NCBI GenBank assembly: GCA_011525875.1
Contig: WYBN01000012.1
Location: 248,001 to 312,000 of the forward strand
Origin: Melioribacteraceae bacterium
GTDB lineage: Bacteria; Bacteroidota; Ignavibacteria; Ignavibacteriales; Melioribacteraceae
Direction of reading: 5' to 3'
Length of the DNA stretch: 64,000 nucleotides
The notes under the pieces were generated by a model. That model saw only the letters and a program-made list of their open reading frames with translations. It ran no database searches and was not told the DNA's origin. A program made the position numbers and the translations under genes. Shown here piece by piece: positions 1-10,500 of this stretch. Every line of letters begins with the position of its first letter. Within the stretch, counting starts at the first letter, position 1.

Positions 1-1057
1 GTGTTGTGAAACCACTTCTGTTGGTGCCTTCTAATTCTCCTTCTGCCAAAATATCATTTCTTGAGTATTGGACATTCTCGAATAATGTTTCAAATTCAGC
101 TTTAGAAGGGATATGCCAGTCATCCGGACAAATGCCCTGGGCTTTGCTTGTATTGTTGTAAAGCATCGCTTCATTCCACTGATATAGACCGCCGTATTTT
201 CCACAATGCTCCTCGTTATTATCATAACAATATTTTTCAATTATCCCATTATCAGACGGCTCCTCGCTTCCTGGAATAAGATTGCCGAGGTTAAGATTTT
301 CTCTTAACCAGCATTGATCGCTTATCTGGACTGTAGCGTAAGTTTTCCCTTGATATTCTACCGAAAGAAAGTTCTCACATGATCTGCTGACAATTAAATA
401 ACCGAGATTAATGTTATCGCCGTCATAAACCGGAAGATTAGTAAAAGTTCTTTTCCCAATTATTCTGCTTGCAGCGGTAATGCTGTCAATCTGTGATTCT
501 AAAAGTTTATTGATGTTTTCGTGCAAACCCATACTTCTATTATTATAAAAATTATTTTCGTCCGTTATATGACTGCTTCCGTATATAAGCATCAACTTCT
601 TGACGACAGTATATTGATTATCAATCGTAATTTGAGCTAAATAAATTCCATTGGGCAGGCCGTTCAATTCAATTTCTATAGAACTTGATCCGGCAGCGAG
701 ATATGTTTCTGTTTTATTTTTAACCGACTGCCCTAAAATATTATAGACAGTTACTTTAACGCTTGACGACTTGGGTAAAGTAATTCCTAAACGAGTGCGG
801 GGATTAAATGGATTTGGGAAACTGTTTGAAACAAAATACCCGTCAGGCAAAATTTTATCTTCAACTGAAGAAACAAGAAAAGAAAATGAGCCGTCTTCTA
901 AAGATTGTGTTTGATAAGAAGATGGGTATATGTAAAGAGTCAGATCTACTTCCGGTAAAGATCTGCCGAATTCATCGATCAATATACCTGTAATTGTTTG
1001 GGCGGCTATAGATATATTAAATAAAATGAAAAGCGATATGAATATTTTTCTCCGCAA
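1..1057 (-). CDS. Secreted FISUMP-domain protein with internal T9SS-type domain (3' end outside window)
   Basis: An open frame of 352 codons runs off the left edge. There is no ATG; the best start is TTG at 1057-1055, preceded by AAGGGGG at about 6 bases, and it opens directly into a signal peptide ending near AAQ (residues 18-20). Residues about 20-65 resemble a carboxypeptidase-like/CnaB Ig domain (QTITGILIDEFGRSLPEV). Residues about 69-165 carry a sorting-tail-like domain (SFPNPFNPRTRLGITLP, then YNILGQ, then LPNGIYLAQI). From about residue 240 the FISUMP (Fibrobacter succinogenes paralogous, TIGR02145) signature begins: TYATVQISDQCWLRENL, YCYDNNEEHC, GGLYQWNEAM, GICPDDWHIPSKAEF. The domain order is odd, because sorting tails normally end the protein. 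The function of FISUMP domains is unknown; extracellular adhesion or binding is a guess. The same N-terminal architecture occurs in the dipeptidase at 53167-54816. Confidence 0.8.
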   Translation of the reverse strand, partial: MRRKIFISLFILFNISIAAQTITGILIDEFGRSLPEVDLTLYIYPSSYQTQSLEDGSFSFLVSSVEDKILPDGYFVSNSFPNPFNPRTRLGITLPKSSSVKVTVYNILGQSVKNKTETYLAAGSSSIEIELNGLPNGIYLAQITIDNQYTVVKKLMLIYGSSHITDENNFYNNRSMGLHENINKLLESQIDSITAASRIIGKRTFTNLPVYDGDNINLGYLIVSRSCENFLSVEYQGKTYATVQISDQCWLRENLNLGNLIPGSEEPSDNGIIEKYCYDNNEEHCGKYGGLYQWNEAMLYNNTSKAQGICPDDWHIPSKAEFETLFENVQYSRNDILAEGELEGTNRSGFTT

Positions 1058-1196
1058 TTCATTCCCCCTTAATTTAAAAATTAACTTAGCGGAAAATAAT
1101 AAAAATCCTCTTTATCATTATTGCACAAAAAAAATCATCCAAATTATATACTCAAATACAGTTGAGCTCTACTTCAAATATCAGCACATCAGCAGA

Positions 1197-2279
1197 TCAA
1201 ACAACATTGAATCCAACACTGTTGATTATTTTCTTTGCTGCTTCGGCTTCAGTCTTGTTGGTGAAAGAAAGCCTGAATGTTCCGCCTGAGCCTTCTCGAA
1301 TTTTAAGCAGTTCGATATCTTTAATATTAATGCCATTGTTAAACAAGGCGGTTGTAATTTTGCTGAGTACGCCGGGTTCGTCTTTCACGAAGACGAAAAT
1401 GTCAAAAAGAGGGGAGAGGAAGCCTTTAGTGTTCTTCGGGATTTCATCACGTTTGATTCGAGCTTCTTCGAATCTTAAATATAAATTGTCAATCGATTTC
1501 TTTTCAATGGATTTTTTCATTTGACTGAGTTCATCCTGAAATTTTTCGATCGCAGCTAAAATCTCATTCCGGTTTTCGGTGAGAACAGGTTTCCAGATAT
1601 TGAAATCACTTGCGGCTATGCGCGTCATATCTCTAAAGCCGCCAGCCGCAAGATCGAGAAAATTGTAATCGTCTGTTTTCAATGAAGCTGTATTTACGAG
1701 AGCGACCGAGATTAACTGCGGGAGGTGGCTTACGCTTGCTGCAATAACATCATGCTGTTTTGCTGGAATGTGAAGTATGTTGGCTCCCAGCAAGGTTATT
1801 ATTCCGCGAAAATTATAATAAATGGGATTTTGAGAAATGTCTTCGGTTACAATATATATTGAATTTTCGAAAAGCAACGGATCGGAATTAATATATCCGC
1901 TTTTTTCTTTACCCGTCATTGGATGTCCGCCGATATAAGTGCCGTCCGATTTTGTATCATCCCATATATCCTTAAATATCTGCTTAACACTGCAGACGTC
2001 GGTCAATATCTGTCCGGGTTTTAATTTTGGCGCAATCAATCTAAAAACATCGATTGAGTAATCAACCGGAAGGCAGATAAAAATTATATCATCCGTTATT
2101 GTTGTCTGGATAGAAGATATTTTTTTGTCGATTATATTATCATTAATTGCAAGTTCGAGCGTTTCCGGATTATCGAATGCTGAAATCTGGATCTCAGGTC
2201 TTGTCTGCTTTAATGATTTAGCGATTGATCCGCCGATTAAACCAAGCCCTAATATTGATATGCTAACTTCTTTATTCAT
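1197..2279 (-). CDS. tyrA: Prephenate dehydrogenase with C-terminal ACT domain
   Basis: NAD(P)-dependent oxidative decarboxylation of prephenate to 4-hydroxyphenylpyruvate, the tyrosine branch of aromatic amino-acid synthesis, in the cytoplasm. The 360-residue protein starts with a Rossmann motif (GLGLIGGS, residues 11-18). It then has the family motif GGHPMTGKEKSG around residue 117 and ASVSHLPQ with the conserved His around residue 184. An ACT domain (FVFVKDEPGVLSKITTAL onward, about 288-360) probably gives tyrosine feedback control. It is the last gene of a minus-strand run mutS, DUF1684, aroF, tyrA and lies 48 bases behind aroF. Pairing with DAHP synthase supports the pathway call. No strong ribosome binding site is visible next to the ATG; an AAGGA lies about 17 bases upstream. 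Confidence 0.93.
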   Translation of the reverse strand: MNKEVSISILGLGLIGGSIAKSLKQTRPEIQISAFDNPETLELAINDNIIDKKISSIQTTITDDIIFICLPVDYSIDVFRLIAPKLKPGQILTDVCSVKQIFKDIWDDTKSDGTYIGGHPMTGKEKSGYINSDPLLFENSIYIVTEDISQNPIYYNFRGIITLLGANILHIPAKQHDVIAASVSHLPQLISVALVNTASLKTDDYNFLDLAAGGFRDMTRIAASDFNIWKPVLTENRNEILAAIEKFQDELSQMKKSIEKKSIDNLYLRFEEARIKRDEIPKNTKGFLSPLFDIFVFVKDEPGVLSKITTALFNNGINIKDIELLKIREGSGGTFRLSFTNKTEAEAAKKIINSVGFNVV

Positions 2280-2327
2280 CGTTAATTCTTAATTCCTTTT
2301 AATGAGTACCAAATCACAAATCAAAAA

Positions 2328-3341
2328 TTAAATATCTTTACGAATAGCTCTTGCAATGACTCTCAACTCTTCAACGAGTTCCAGATATTGTTCGGGAAGA
2401 AGAGCTTGAGGTCCGTCGCTTAAAGCATGTTCGGGGTCGTAATGAATTTCAATCATCAGCCCGTCAGCACCGGCAGCGACGGCAGCGCGTGCCATCGGGG
2501 GGACTTGATCATTAATACCCGTCGCATGCGATGGATCAGCAATTACGGGAAGGTGACTTTTCTTATGAACAACTGGAATAGCCGATAGATCAAATGTATT
2601 GCGTGTGTACGTTTCAAATGTTCTGATACCTCTTTCACAAAGAATTACGTTCGGGTTTCCGCTGGCAAGAATGTATTCTGCCGACATCAGCCATTCTTCA
2701 ATGGTGGCAGATAATCCGCGTTTCAACATAACAGGTTTCTTAGTCTGACCAAGTTCTTTGAGTAAAGCGAAATTCTGCATGTTCCTTGCGCCGAGCTGAA
2801 AGATGTCTGTGTATTTTTCAATAACTTCTATCTGACTTATCTGCATCACTTCCGTAATTGCCAGAAGATTAAATTTATCAGCTGCTGCTCTAAGGAGTTT
2901 CAAACCAACTTCTCCCATCCCTTGAAATGAATAAGGCGATGTTCTCGGCTTGAAAGCGCCGCCGCGTAATATTCGGGCGCCGGACTTTGCAACTGTTTCA
3001 GCCAACCGGAATATTTGCTCTTCACTTTCAATAGAGCAAGGTCCCGACATCAAAACAAGTTTACTGCCGCCGATTTCTACATCTTTAATTTTAATAATTG
3101 TATTCTCTTCCTTGAAATCGCGGCTTGCAAGTTTGAAGGGAGCTGTTATTCTATAAACGTCAGCTACTCCTTCAAGAATTCTAATCTTCCTCGTATCAAA
3201 ATCGGGTTGTACGCCTATAGCGCCGAGAATTGTTTTCTGTACGCCTTTTGACTCGTGTACTTGAAAACCGAAATCGATCAGATGGTTTTTTATATTATCG
3301 ATATTTTCTTGTGTTGCATTATTTTTTAATATTATTACCAC
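2328..3341 (-). CDS. aroF: 3-deoxy-7-phosphoheptulonate synthase (type I-beta, with N-terminal ACT-like domain)
   Basis: Condenses phosphoenolpyruvate and erythrose 4-phosphate to DAHP, the first step of the shikimate pathway. The 337 residues show an N-terminal ferredoxin/ACT-like regulatory domain (about 1-70) as in Thermotoga-type enzymes, then the barrel. Barrel motifs are GPCSIES (100-106), RGGAFKPRTSPYSFQG (126-141), KPVMLKRG, ILCERGIRTFE, PVIADPSHATG and, near the end, MIEIHYDPEHALSDGPQAL, which carry the PEP-binding and metal-binding residues of the family. It starts 12 bases after the DUF1684 gene and is followed by tyrA, so the two committed steps to tyrosine are probably co-transcribed. 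The gene could equally be named aroG or aroA(f); the reaction is secure. Confidence 0.95.
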   Translation of the reverse strand: MVIILKNNATQENIDNIKNHLIDFGFQVHESKGVQKTILGAIGVQPDFDTRKIRILEGVADVYRITAPFKLASRDFKEENTIIKIKDVEIGGSKLVLMSGPCSIESEEQIFRLAETVAKSGARILRGGAFKPRTSPYSFQGMGEVGLKLLRAAADKFNLLAITEVMQISQIEVIEKYTDIFQLGARNMQNFALLKELGQTKKPVMLKRGLSATIEEWLMSAEYILASGNPNVILCERGIRTFETYTRNTFDLSAIPVVHKKSHLPVIADPSHATGINDQVPPMARAAVAAGADGLMIEIHYDPEHALSDGPQALLPEQYLELVEELRVIARAIRKDI

Positions 3342-3353
3342 AACAGCTCCTTA

Positions 3354-4004
3354 TTAATCGTGAAATTTTTTTTCGCCTGCTTTAACCGCCAGGTCTAAAT
3401 AATCTTCCTTTGTTGGTATCGCACATGAATAATTCTTGGTGTAAGCGCAATATGGATTATATGCAAGATTAAAATCAATTTTATAAATATGCTCAGGGTC
3501 GTCCACTTTCTCAAAATTTAAATAACGCCCGACCCCGTAACTCTCATTATTTGTTGTTTTATCTGTGAACCATATACTGTAATAAATATCTCCCGACTTC
3601 GAATTATTCTCATAAATATTTAGCTTGTAGTCAATACCTTCGTTGGGGAATTGCAGGTAACCGTACCTAATAGCAATTCGCGCTTCCCCCTTAGTGCCGA
3701 AGATTGTAACAGTATCTTTAAGATCATTCTCAAAAAGACGGCTGTAAAAAAGGAAATCAGGATCTACATCAAAATATTTCAAAGGATGAAATTCTACAAT
3801 GCCTTTAAAATTGAAAGGGGAGTCGGGATTATCTTTCATGAAGTTGTTTACATCCTCTCTATGTCTGCTGATGTTTGCGATATACTCTAATTCTTCTTCG
3901 GTGTAAGGCTTACTGCATGAAAAAACAAAAAAAACTAAAAGCGTAAAGCTCAGCAAAAATTTAGCTGTATTAAAGAAACTGCAAGTCTGGTGTTTAGAAA
4001 ACAT
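3354..4004 (-). CDS. DUF1684 lipoprotein
   Basis: A 216-residue protein with a hydrophobic N-terminus ending in a lipobox-like FVFSCSKP, so probably a lipoprotein. The remainder matches the DUF1684 pattern: ISRHREDVNNFMKDNPDSPF near the start, FHPLKYFDVDPDFLFYSRL, then GVGRYLNFEKV, DFNLAYNPYCAYTKNYSCAI and the closing VKAGEKKF. The YNPYCAY...YSCAIP stretch with two cysteines is the family hallmark. The biochemical role of DUF1684 proteins is not established. It sits between mutS (2-base gap) and aroF (12-base gap) and is almost certainly in the same transcript, although no functional tie to either neighbour is evident. Confidence 0.85.
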   Translation of the reverse strand: MFSKHQTCSFFNTAKFLLSFTLLVFFVFSCSKPYTEEELEYIANISRHREDVNNFMKDNPDSPFNFKGIVEFHPLKYFDVDPDFLFYSRLFENDLKDTVTIFGTKGEARIAIRYGYLQFPNEGIDYKLNIYENNSKSGDIYYSIWFTDKTTNNESYGVGRYLNFEKVDDPEHIYKIDFNLAYNPYCAYTKNYSCAIPTKEDYLDLAVKAGEKKFHD

Positions 4005-4006
4005 AT

Positions 4007-6613
4007 TTATTCCTTCACCTTCTTTTTAAGTTCGTTCAATCTGTTCAACGCTTCAATCGGCGTCATGCTGTCAACTTGAATGTCGGAAATCTCTTTGCGC
4101 AGTTTTTCATCCTTGAATTCAAAAAGGCTGATTTGCATATTATCAGCGCTATTAATTTTCGCAAGTTTTGCTTTTTTGATTTCATAAGGAGTCAACTCCT
4201 TGCTTTCTAAATTCTGCAGAACCTCTTTTGCTCTATTAGTAACAAATAACGGAAGCCCTGCCATTTGTGCAACTTGAATTCCGTAACTATGATCGGCGCC
4301 GCCGGGTGAAACTTTATGAAGAAAAATTATCTTTTCTCCGTACTCTCTCACTTCAACTTTATAATTTTTTATACGAGGGAAAATTGTAGCCATTTCGTTC
4401 AATTCGTGATAGTGAGTTGCAAATAAAGTTTTCGCGGCAATTTCAGAATTCTCGTGCAGATATTCCGTCAGCGCCCATGCAATTGAAATACCATCGAAAG
4501 TGCTCGTTCCGCGGCCAATCTCATCAAGAAGTATTAAACTGTTTTTTGTTGCATTGTTTAAAATGTTTGCCGCCTCCTGCATTTCGACTAGAAAAGTACT
4601 CTCGCCGGCAGTGATATTATCGCTTGCGCCAACACGAGTATAAATTCTATCGACTATCCCGATTACTGCCTTTTCAGCCGGGACGAATGAGCCGATTTGC
4701 GCCAGCAGTACAATCAACCCTACCTGTCTTAAAAAAACAGATTTGCCAGCCATATTGGGTCCGGTCAAAATTATAATTTGGCTGTCGTCGTTGGATAAAA
4801 TACAATCATTGGCTGTGAATTTTTCACCGGGTGGAAGAATTCTTTCTACTACCGGATGCCGCCCTTTAATAATCTCTATTTTGCTCGTGCTATTCACTTC
4901 AGGTTTAGAGTAATTGTAAATTTCGGCGCATTCGGCAAGTGATAAATAGCAGTCAAGCATTCCTATAAGTCTTGAATTTTCTTGAATCGCTTCCGTTTGT
5001 GCGGCGACCATATTTCTAACTTCATTAAATAATTGATACTCGAGGTTAACTATATTCTCTTCTGCGTTTAGAATTTTATCTTCATACTCCTTTAATTCAG
5101 GAGTTATAAATCTTTCGCTGTTTACGAGAGTCTGTTTGCGTGTATAATTATCCGGGATCTTATCTTTATGCGTATTACTAATTTCAATATAATACCCGAA
5201 GACTTTATTATAGCTAACTTTTAATGAGGAAATATTTGTTCTTTCTCTTTCAATTTTCTGGAGATTGGCAATCCAACCTTTTGCGTTTGATGAAAGTGAA
5301 CGAAGTTCATCAAGCTCTGCGCTATAACCGTCTCTAATAATATTTCCGTCGTTTATTGCAAGAGGCGGGTTATCAGAAATTGCTTGTTCAAGTTTTTCAA
5401 CCACAAAATCCAAATCATTAAGTTTTTCATTCAGAACTTTTAGTATATCAGTCTTTACCTGATCCAGCAGCTGTTTGATTAACGGGATTTTCTTTAAAGA
5501 AGTTTTAATGTTAATCATCTCGCGAGGGTTAGCCCTGCCTGTGCAAACTTTAGATATCAATCTTTCGAGATCGCCAATTTCCTTTAATTCCTCTTTAAGA
5601 TTTTTTCTGAGTATTTTATTCTTAAGAAATTCATCCACACAAACCTGTCGCTGAATTATGGGTTCCACTTTCCTGAGCGGCGAGGAAATCCATTTTTTTA
5701 ATAAACGTCCGCCCATAGCAGTTTCAGTTCTGTCAAGAATAGAAATTAAAGAACCCTCTCGAGATCCTTCATTCATAGTAAACATAATTTCAAGGTTTCG
5801 CTTTGTCGCATAGTCGAGTATCATAAAATCGGAGGAGTTGTAGACAGCAATTTTATTTAAATGCGCAAGTTCGACTTTCTGGGTATCCTTGAGATAATGG
5901 AGAACAGCTCCGGCAGCTATTAAGCCGTCTTTATAATTTTCAATACCGTAACCCTTCAAACTTTTTGTATTGAAATGACCGGTCAGTATGTCTTTGGCAA
6001 ATTCTCCGGTAAATATCCAGTCATCAAGTTTGGTGATTCGGACTGGTATATTTATTTGTGAAATTACAGGTTCTAAAATATTCTTCTGTCTTTTTGATAT
6101 AATTATTTCCGCTGGATTTATGTGTCCGATCTGCTCCACTAAGCTGAGTTCGGATATTTCGTAACAAAAGAATTCTCCCGTGGAAATATCGGAGAATGAT
6201 AACCCTGCCCGGTTGTCATTTAGAAATATTGCAAGGAGATAGTTGTTCTTCTTATGATCAAGTAATTGATCCGAAAAGGATACACCAGGAGTAACTACTT
6301 CAACTACGTCTCTTTTAACAATACCTTTTGCAAATTTCGGATTTTCTATCTGCTCGCAGACCGCAACTCTAAAACCGGATCGCACCAGTTTAGGCAAATA
6401 GGAATCAATAGCATGATGAGGGAAACCGGCAAGCGGTACGTTGCCGGCTTTGCCGTTCGCTCGTTTGGTTAATGTAATTCCCAGCACCTTCGAAGCGATT
6501 TTTGCATCATCCTCGAAAGTTTCAAAAAAGTCGCCTACCCTGAATAACAAGATTGTATCAGGATACTGATCCTTAATCTTATAGAATTGAGTCATTAAAG
6601 GTGTTTCTGTCAT
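4007..6613 (-). CDS. mutS: DNA mismatch repair protein MutS
   Basis: Recognises mismatches and small loops and starts mismatch repair with MutL. The 868-residue protein has full family length. The mismatch-reading Phe-x-Glu motif is present near the N-terminus (RVGDFFETF; F29, F30, E31, with Phe where many homologues have Tyr in the middle). Connector, lever and clamp domains follow. The C-terminal ATPase has Walker A GPNMAGKS, the signature GASDNITAGESTF, Walker B LILLDEIGRGTSTFDG and FATHYHEL. It is the first gene of a minus-strand run; its stop lies 2 bases from the DUF1684 start. No mutL is in the window. The divergent gene upstream begins 287 bases away, leaving room for promoters on both sides. 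Confidence 0.97.
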   Translation of the reverse strand: MTETPLMTQFYKIKDQYPDTILLFRVGDFFETFEDDAKIASKVLGITLTKRANGKAGNVPLAGFPHHAIDSYLPKLVRSGFRVAVCEQIENPKFAKGIVKRDVVEVVTPGVSFSDQLLDHKKNNYLLAIFLNDNRAGLSFSDISTGEFFCYEISELSLVEQIGHINPAEIIISKRQKNILEPVISQINIPVRITKLDDWIFTGEFAKDILTGHFNTKSLKGYGIENYKDGLIAAGAVLHYLKDTQKVELAHLNKIAVYNSSDFMILDYATKRNLEIMFTMNEGSREGSLISILDRTETAMGGRLLKKWISSPLRKVEPIIQRQVCVDEFLKNKILRKNLKEELKEIGDLERLISKVCTGRANPREMINIKTSLKKIPLIKQLLDQVKTDILKVLNEKLNDLDFVVEKLEQAISDNPPLAINDGNIIRDGYSAELDELRSLSSNAKGWIANLQKIERERTNISSLKVSYNKVFGYYIEISNTHKDKIPDNYTRKQTLVNSERFITPELKEYEDKILNAEENIVNLEYQLFNEVRNMVAAQTEAIQENSRLIGMLDCYLSLAECAEIYNYSKPEVNSTSKIEIIKGRHPVVERILPPGEKFTANDCILSNDDSQIIILTGPNMAGKSVFLRQVGLIVLLAQIGSFVPAEKAVIGIVDRIYTRVGASDNITAGESTFLVEMQEAANILNNATKNSLILLDEIGRGTSTFDGISIAWALTEYLHENSEIAAKTLFATHYHELNEMATIFPRIKNYKVEVREYGEKIIFLHKVSPGGADHSYGIQVAQMAGLPLFVTNRAKEVLQNLESKELTPYEIKKAKLAKINSADNMQISLFEFKDEKLRKEISDIQVDSMTPIEALNRLNELKKKVKE

Positions 6614-6900
6614 GCTTCAAATCAAAATTTTGATGTCAAAAATATACTTCTAACTGCTGCTAATATCAATTTCGATTTGGTTTACGCAAAAGAATAAATC
6701 ATCGAATCTTAATTTTATCAGCAGAACGGTATTTAGACTGGCACTAATTATGGGGAAAAATGATTCATCATGCATAGCTGCGCTTCAGCGCCACGCAAAA
6801 TGGTAGACAAAAAAAAATATTCAATAAAAAATGTTATTAGGATAGAATTTTTGATAAATTTAAACATTATTTATAGCAAAACAAACATTAAAGGGATTTG

Positions 6901-7551
6901 ATGCAGAGTTTAATTCAGATTATAATCGGGAGTTTTTTACTGAGCATTGTTCATGCATCGATACCTAACCACTGGCTGCCGATCGTTGCAATTGGCAGAA
7001 GCGAAAAATGGTCGTTCAAAGAAACATTATCTGTAACTGCGCTCACCGGCTTCGCCCATACATCAAGTACAATATTAATTGGGATTCTTGTCGGCTTTAT
7101 CGGATACAGACTTTCAGAATCGTATGAGTTGATTACCGAATATATTGCCCCGTCAATTCTAATCATTCTCGGCATCGTTTATCTATTTTTAGATTATAGA
7201 GAAAACAAAAATAATCAGCATCATGAGCATGAACACATCAACGTTGATGAAATAAGAAAACGCGGTAATAAAAAAGCTATAATTGCATCTTTAAGTTTTG
7301 CAATGTTTTTCTCCCCCTGTCTCGAAATAGAAGCCTATTTTTTTGTGGCGAGCTCTCAAGGATGGGGCGGAATAGCAGTTGTTTCAATTGTATATTTAAC
7401 TGTTACGATTATCGGAATGATGCTCCTCGTAGCGATTGGTTCAAAGAGCATAACTAAATTGAAATTCCATTTTTTCGAGCATCACGAAAAAGCCTTAACC
7501 GGCGGGGTTTTGTTGATACTGGGAATATTAAGTTTATTAATCCGCCATTGA
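6901..7551 (+). CDS. Multi-pass membrane protein with His-rich loop (putative metal exporter, NicO/UreH-like)
   Basis: A 216-residue integral membrane protein with about six hydrophobic segments. I chose ATG at 6901 over the TTG just before it because AAAGGG lies about 5 bases upstream. The first helix contains HASIPNHWLP, and between the third and fourth segments is a hydrophilic loop with HHEHEH (around residues 104-109), followed by basic residues. A later segment has FFSPCLEIEAYFF, with a Cys and two acidic residues inside the membrane. Small exporters of the NicO/UreH/TauE type share this layout, so transport of a divalent metal is the best guess, but I do not recognise the family firmly. 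Its stop codon overlaps the start of the GH13-type gene, suggesting translational coupling. Confidence 0.55.
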   Translation: MQSLIQIIIGSFLLSIVHASIPNHWLPIVAIGRSEKWSFKETLSVTALTGFAHTSSTILIGILVGFIGYRLSESYELITEYIAPSILIILGIVYLFLDYRENKNNQHHEHEHINVDEIRKRGNKKAIIASLSFAMFFSPCLEIEAYFFVASSQGWGGIAVVSIVYLTVTIIGMMLLVAIGSKSITKLKFHFFEHHEKALTGGVLLILGILSLLIRH

Positions 7552-10500
7552 AGAAAGAAAACGAGCATAAAATGTTAATTGCAATTGAAATAAAAACCAA
7601 GCGTTTAGAGCATCTCCATAATTATGGATTTGAATTTCACATAGCTAAAGAGATAAGAAAAAAATACGTGCTGGAGGATAAATTATTTTCTCTTTCCGGA
7701 AATGTTATTTTTGCCGATTTTGCTGCCGTAAGAGTTTTTGTTCAGAAAATTAACAACCACAGAAATGAAGAGAATAAATTAAGATTCGGCGAAGTCAATG
7801 CAGCCGGACTGATTGACGAGATTTATCATTTTATCCTCCGCCAATACGAGGAAACCGAAAACAACGGAGTCTTTGCAGCAGCTTTAAATCATCTTAATAT
7901 TACTATCGGAGAAGAAGAAACAAGAAAAATACTCTTCAACTTTATCGAATTATTTCCGCCGATGGATGTTTTTAAGGGGAGAAGTTCTTCTTTCGATTAT
8001 CTGAATTCATTTACAGAAGACAAATCAAACCGGGAGATAGTACTTGAAGAACTAATGCTGCTATATTTTGCAAATTACAATCCTGCCAACATACGACTTA
8101 AGGAATTATTTGACGAAAATTACTTTAGCGATAAAAGCCTTTACGATAATGCAATCGAAGAACTAGGTAAATTTTTCAAAACGCAAAAATCTTTTGGACC
8201 GGATAACCAGGATATATTTAATCTCCTTTTTTCTCCGATACAAGCATCTCCCGGAAATCTTTGGGATCAACTTGAATACATGCAAAATAGATGGGAGATA
8301 ATCTTAAAGGATAAATTCAGCAGTAAAATACTCCGCAGCAAGGACTTGATGAAAGAAGACACAAGATTCGATATTTTCTTCACCGGAGGGGGCGCCCCTC
8401 CGACAGTGACTCCTGTTTATAAAGGTAAAGTTTTTGGTGCGGAACATTTAATTCTTGGGAAGTCGATGTATAAATACGCGGATGATGCCGAAAAAGATTA
8501 TGACGAACCCGAAAATTTTACCCCTGATATCCATTGGATGCCGAATGTAGTAATGATTGCAAAGAATTCCTATGTATGGCTCGATCAGCTTTCTAATAAA
8601 TTCGGTAGAGAAATTAGAACTCTTGATCAGGTGCCGGATGAAGAATTAGACCGGCTTGCAAAATGGAATTTTAATGCGCTTTGGCTGATAGGTATTTGGG
8701 AAAGAAGTTCAGCCTCGAAAAAAATTAAACACATAATGGGAAATATTGATGCTGTTGCTTCAGCATATTCCTTGTATGATTATCAGATTGCGCATGATCT
8801 TGGCGGCGAGTCTGCTTATATAAATTTGAACGAGAGGTGCAAAGAGCGCGGGATTCGTCTTGCAAGTGATATGGTTCCTAATCACACGGGGATTTATTCA
8901 GATTGGATTATCAACCATCCCGATTATTTCATTCAAGCAAATCAGCCGCCTTTCCCGAATTATACTTTTAACGGGGAAGATTTATCGCCCGACAGAAATA
9001 TTGAAATAAAAATTGAAGATGGATATTGGCGGCGCAGCGATGCGGCTGTTGTCTTCCGCAGAATTGATAAACGGTATAACGATACAAGGTATATTTATCA
9101 CGGTAACGACGGAACAAATATGCCATGGAACGATACGGCGCAGCTTGATATGTTAAAAAAGGAAGTTCGCGATGCCGTAGTACAAAAAATATTTGAGGTT
9201 GCACGCCGGTTCTCAATTATTCGATTTGATGCGGCGATGACTTTAACAAAAAGACATTTTTCGAGACTTTGGTATCCCCAGCCAGGTAAAGGCGGCGATA
9301 TACCTTCGCGTACCGACTATTCACTTACGCGCGAGCAATTTGATAATTTATTCCCTGAAGAATTTTGGCGTGAAGTTGTTGATAGGATGAATAAAGAAAT
9401 GCCGGAAACACTTCTTTTGGCTGAAGCATTTTGGCTGATGGAAGGCTACTTTGTACGCTCTCTTGGCATGCACCGCGTTTATAACAGCGCATTTATGCAT
9501 ATGATGATGAAAGAAGAGAATGATAAGTACCGTGACCTAATCACAAATACTCTTGAGTTTGAACCCGAAATATTGAAAAGATATGTAAATTTTATGAGTA
9601 ATCCTGATGAAGAAACTGCAATTCGCCAATTTGGAACTGATGATAAATATTTTGGAGTATTGACTTTAATGGTCACGCTGCCCGGGCTGCCTATGTTTGC
9701 GCATGGACAGATTGAAGGCTTTACAGAAAAATATGGAATGGAATATCAACGCGCTTATTATAACGAACAACCTAAAGAATGGCTTGTTACCCGGCATGAA
9801 AGAGAAATATTTCCTCTAATGCGGAAAAGATATTTATTTGCCGAAGTTGAAAATTTTTGGTTTTATGATTGTCTTGATAATTCCGGTAATATTAACGAAA
9901 ATGTGTTTGCTTTTACTAACTCATTAAATAACGAAAAAGCTTTAGTGCTCTATAATAACTGTTACGAAAAATCATTTTGTAAAATATTTTATTCGACTCC
10001 AAAACTAAAAGCTGAAGGAGAGACAAAAAATCCTGTTAAAACTTCGCTTACAGAGGCACTCGGGATTAAAAACGATTCAAAATATTTTTACAAAGCATTC
10101 AATCAAATCGATCACCTCGAATACTTATTCCGCGGCAGTCAATTTTTTAACGGATTTTATTTCGAAATGAAAGGGTTTGAGCATTTTGTGTATTTAGGTT
10201 TCAAAGAGGTTTATGATGTTACCGGCGATTATGAAGAATTGTTCAATAATCTCAGCGGAAAAGGAGTTCAGAGTATTGAACATGAAAAGCGGGAGTTAAA
10301 ATTAAAGCCAATCCATAACGCATTTGTCGATCTATTCAACGAGCATACGATTAAATTATTAGTCGAAGAAATTATTAATAATGATAACGAAAAGAAAATT
10401 GAATCGGGTCAGAAAAATGCGGTTAACAGGTACAAAACATTGCTGCACGAAATTAATAATCAATTTCCTATCGAGAATGAAAAAGAATTTTCGGAAACAC

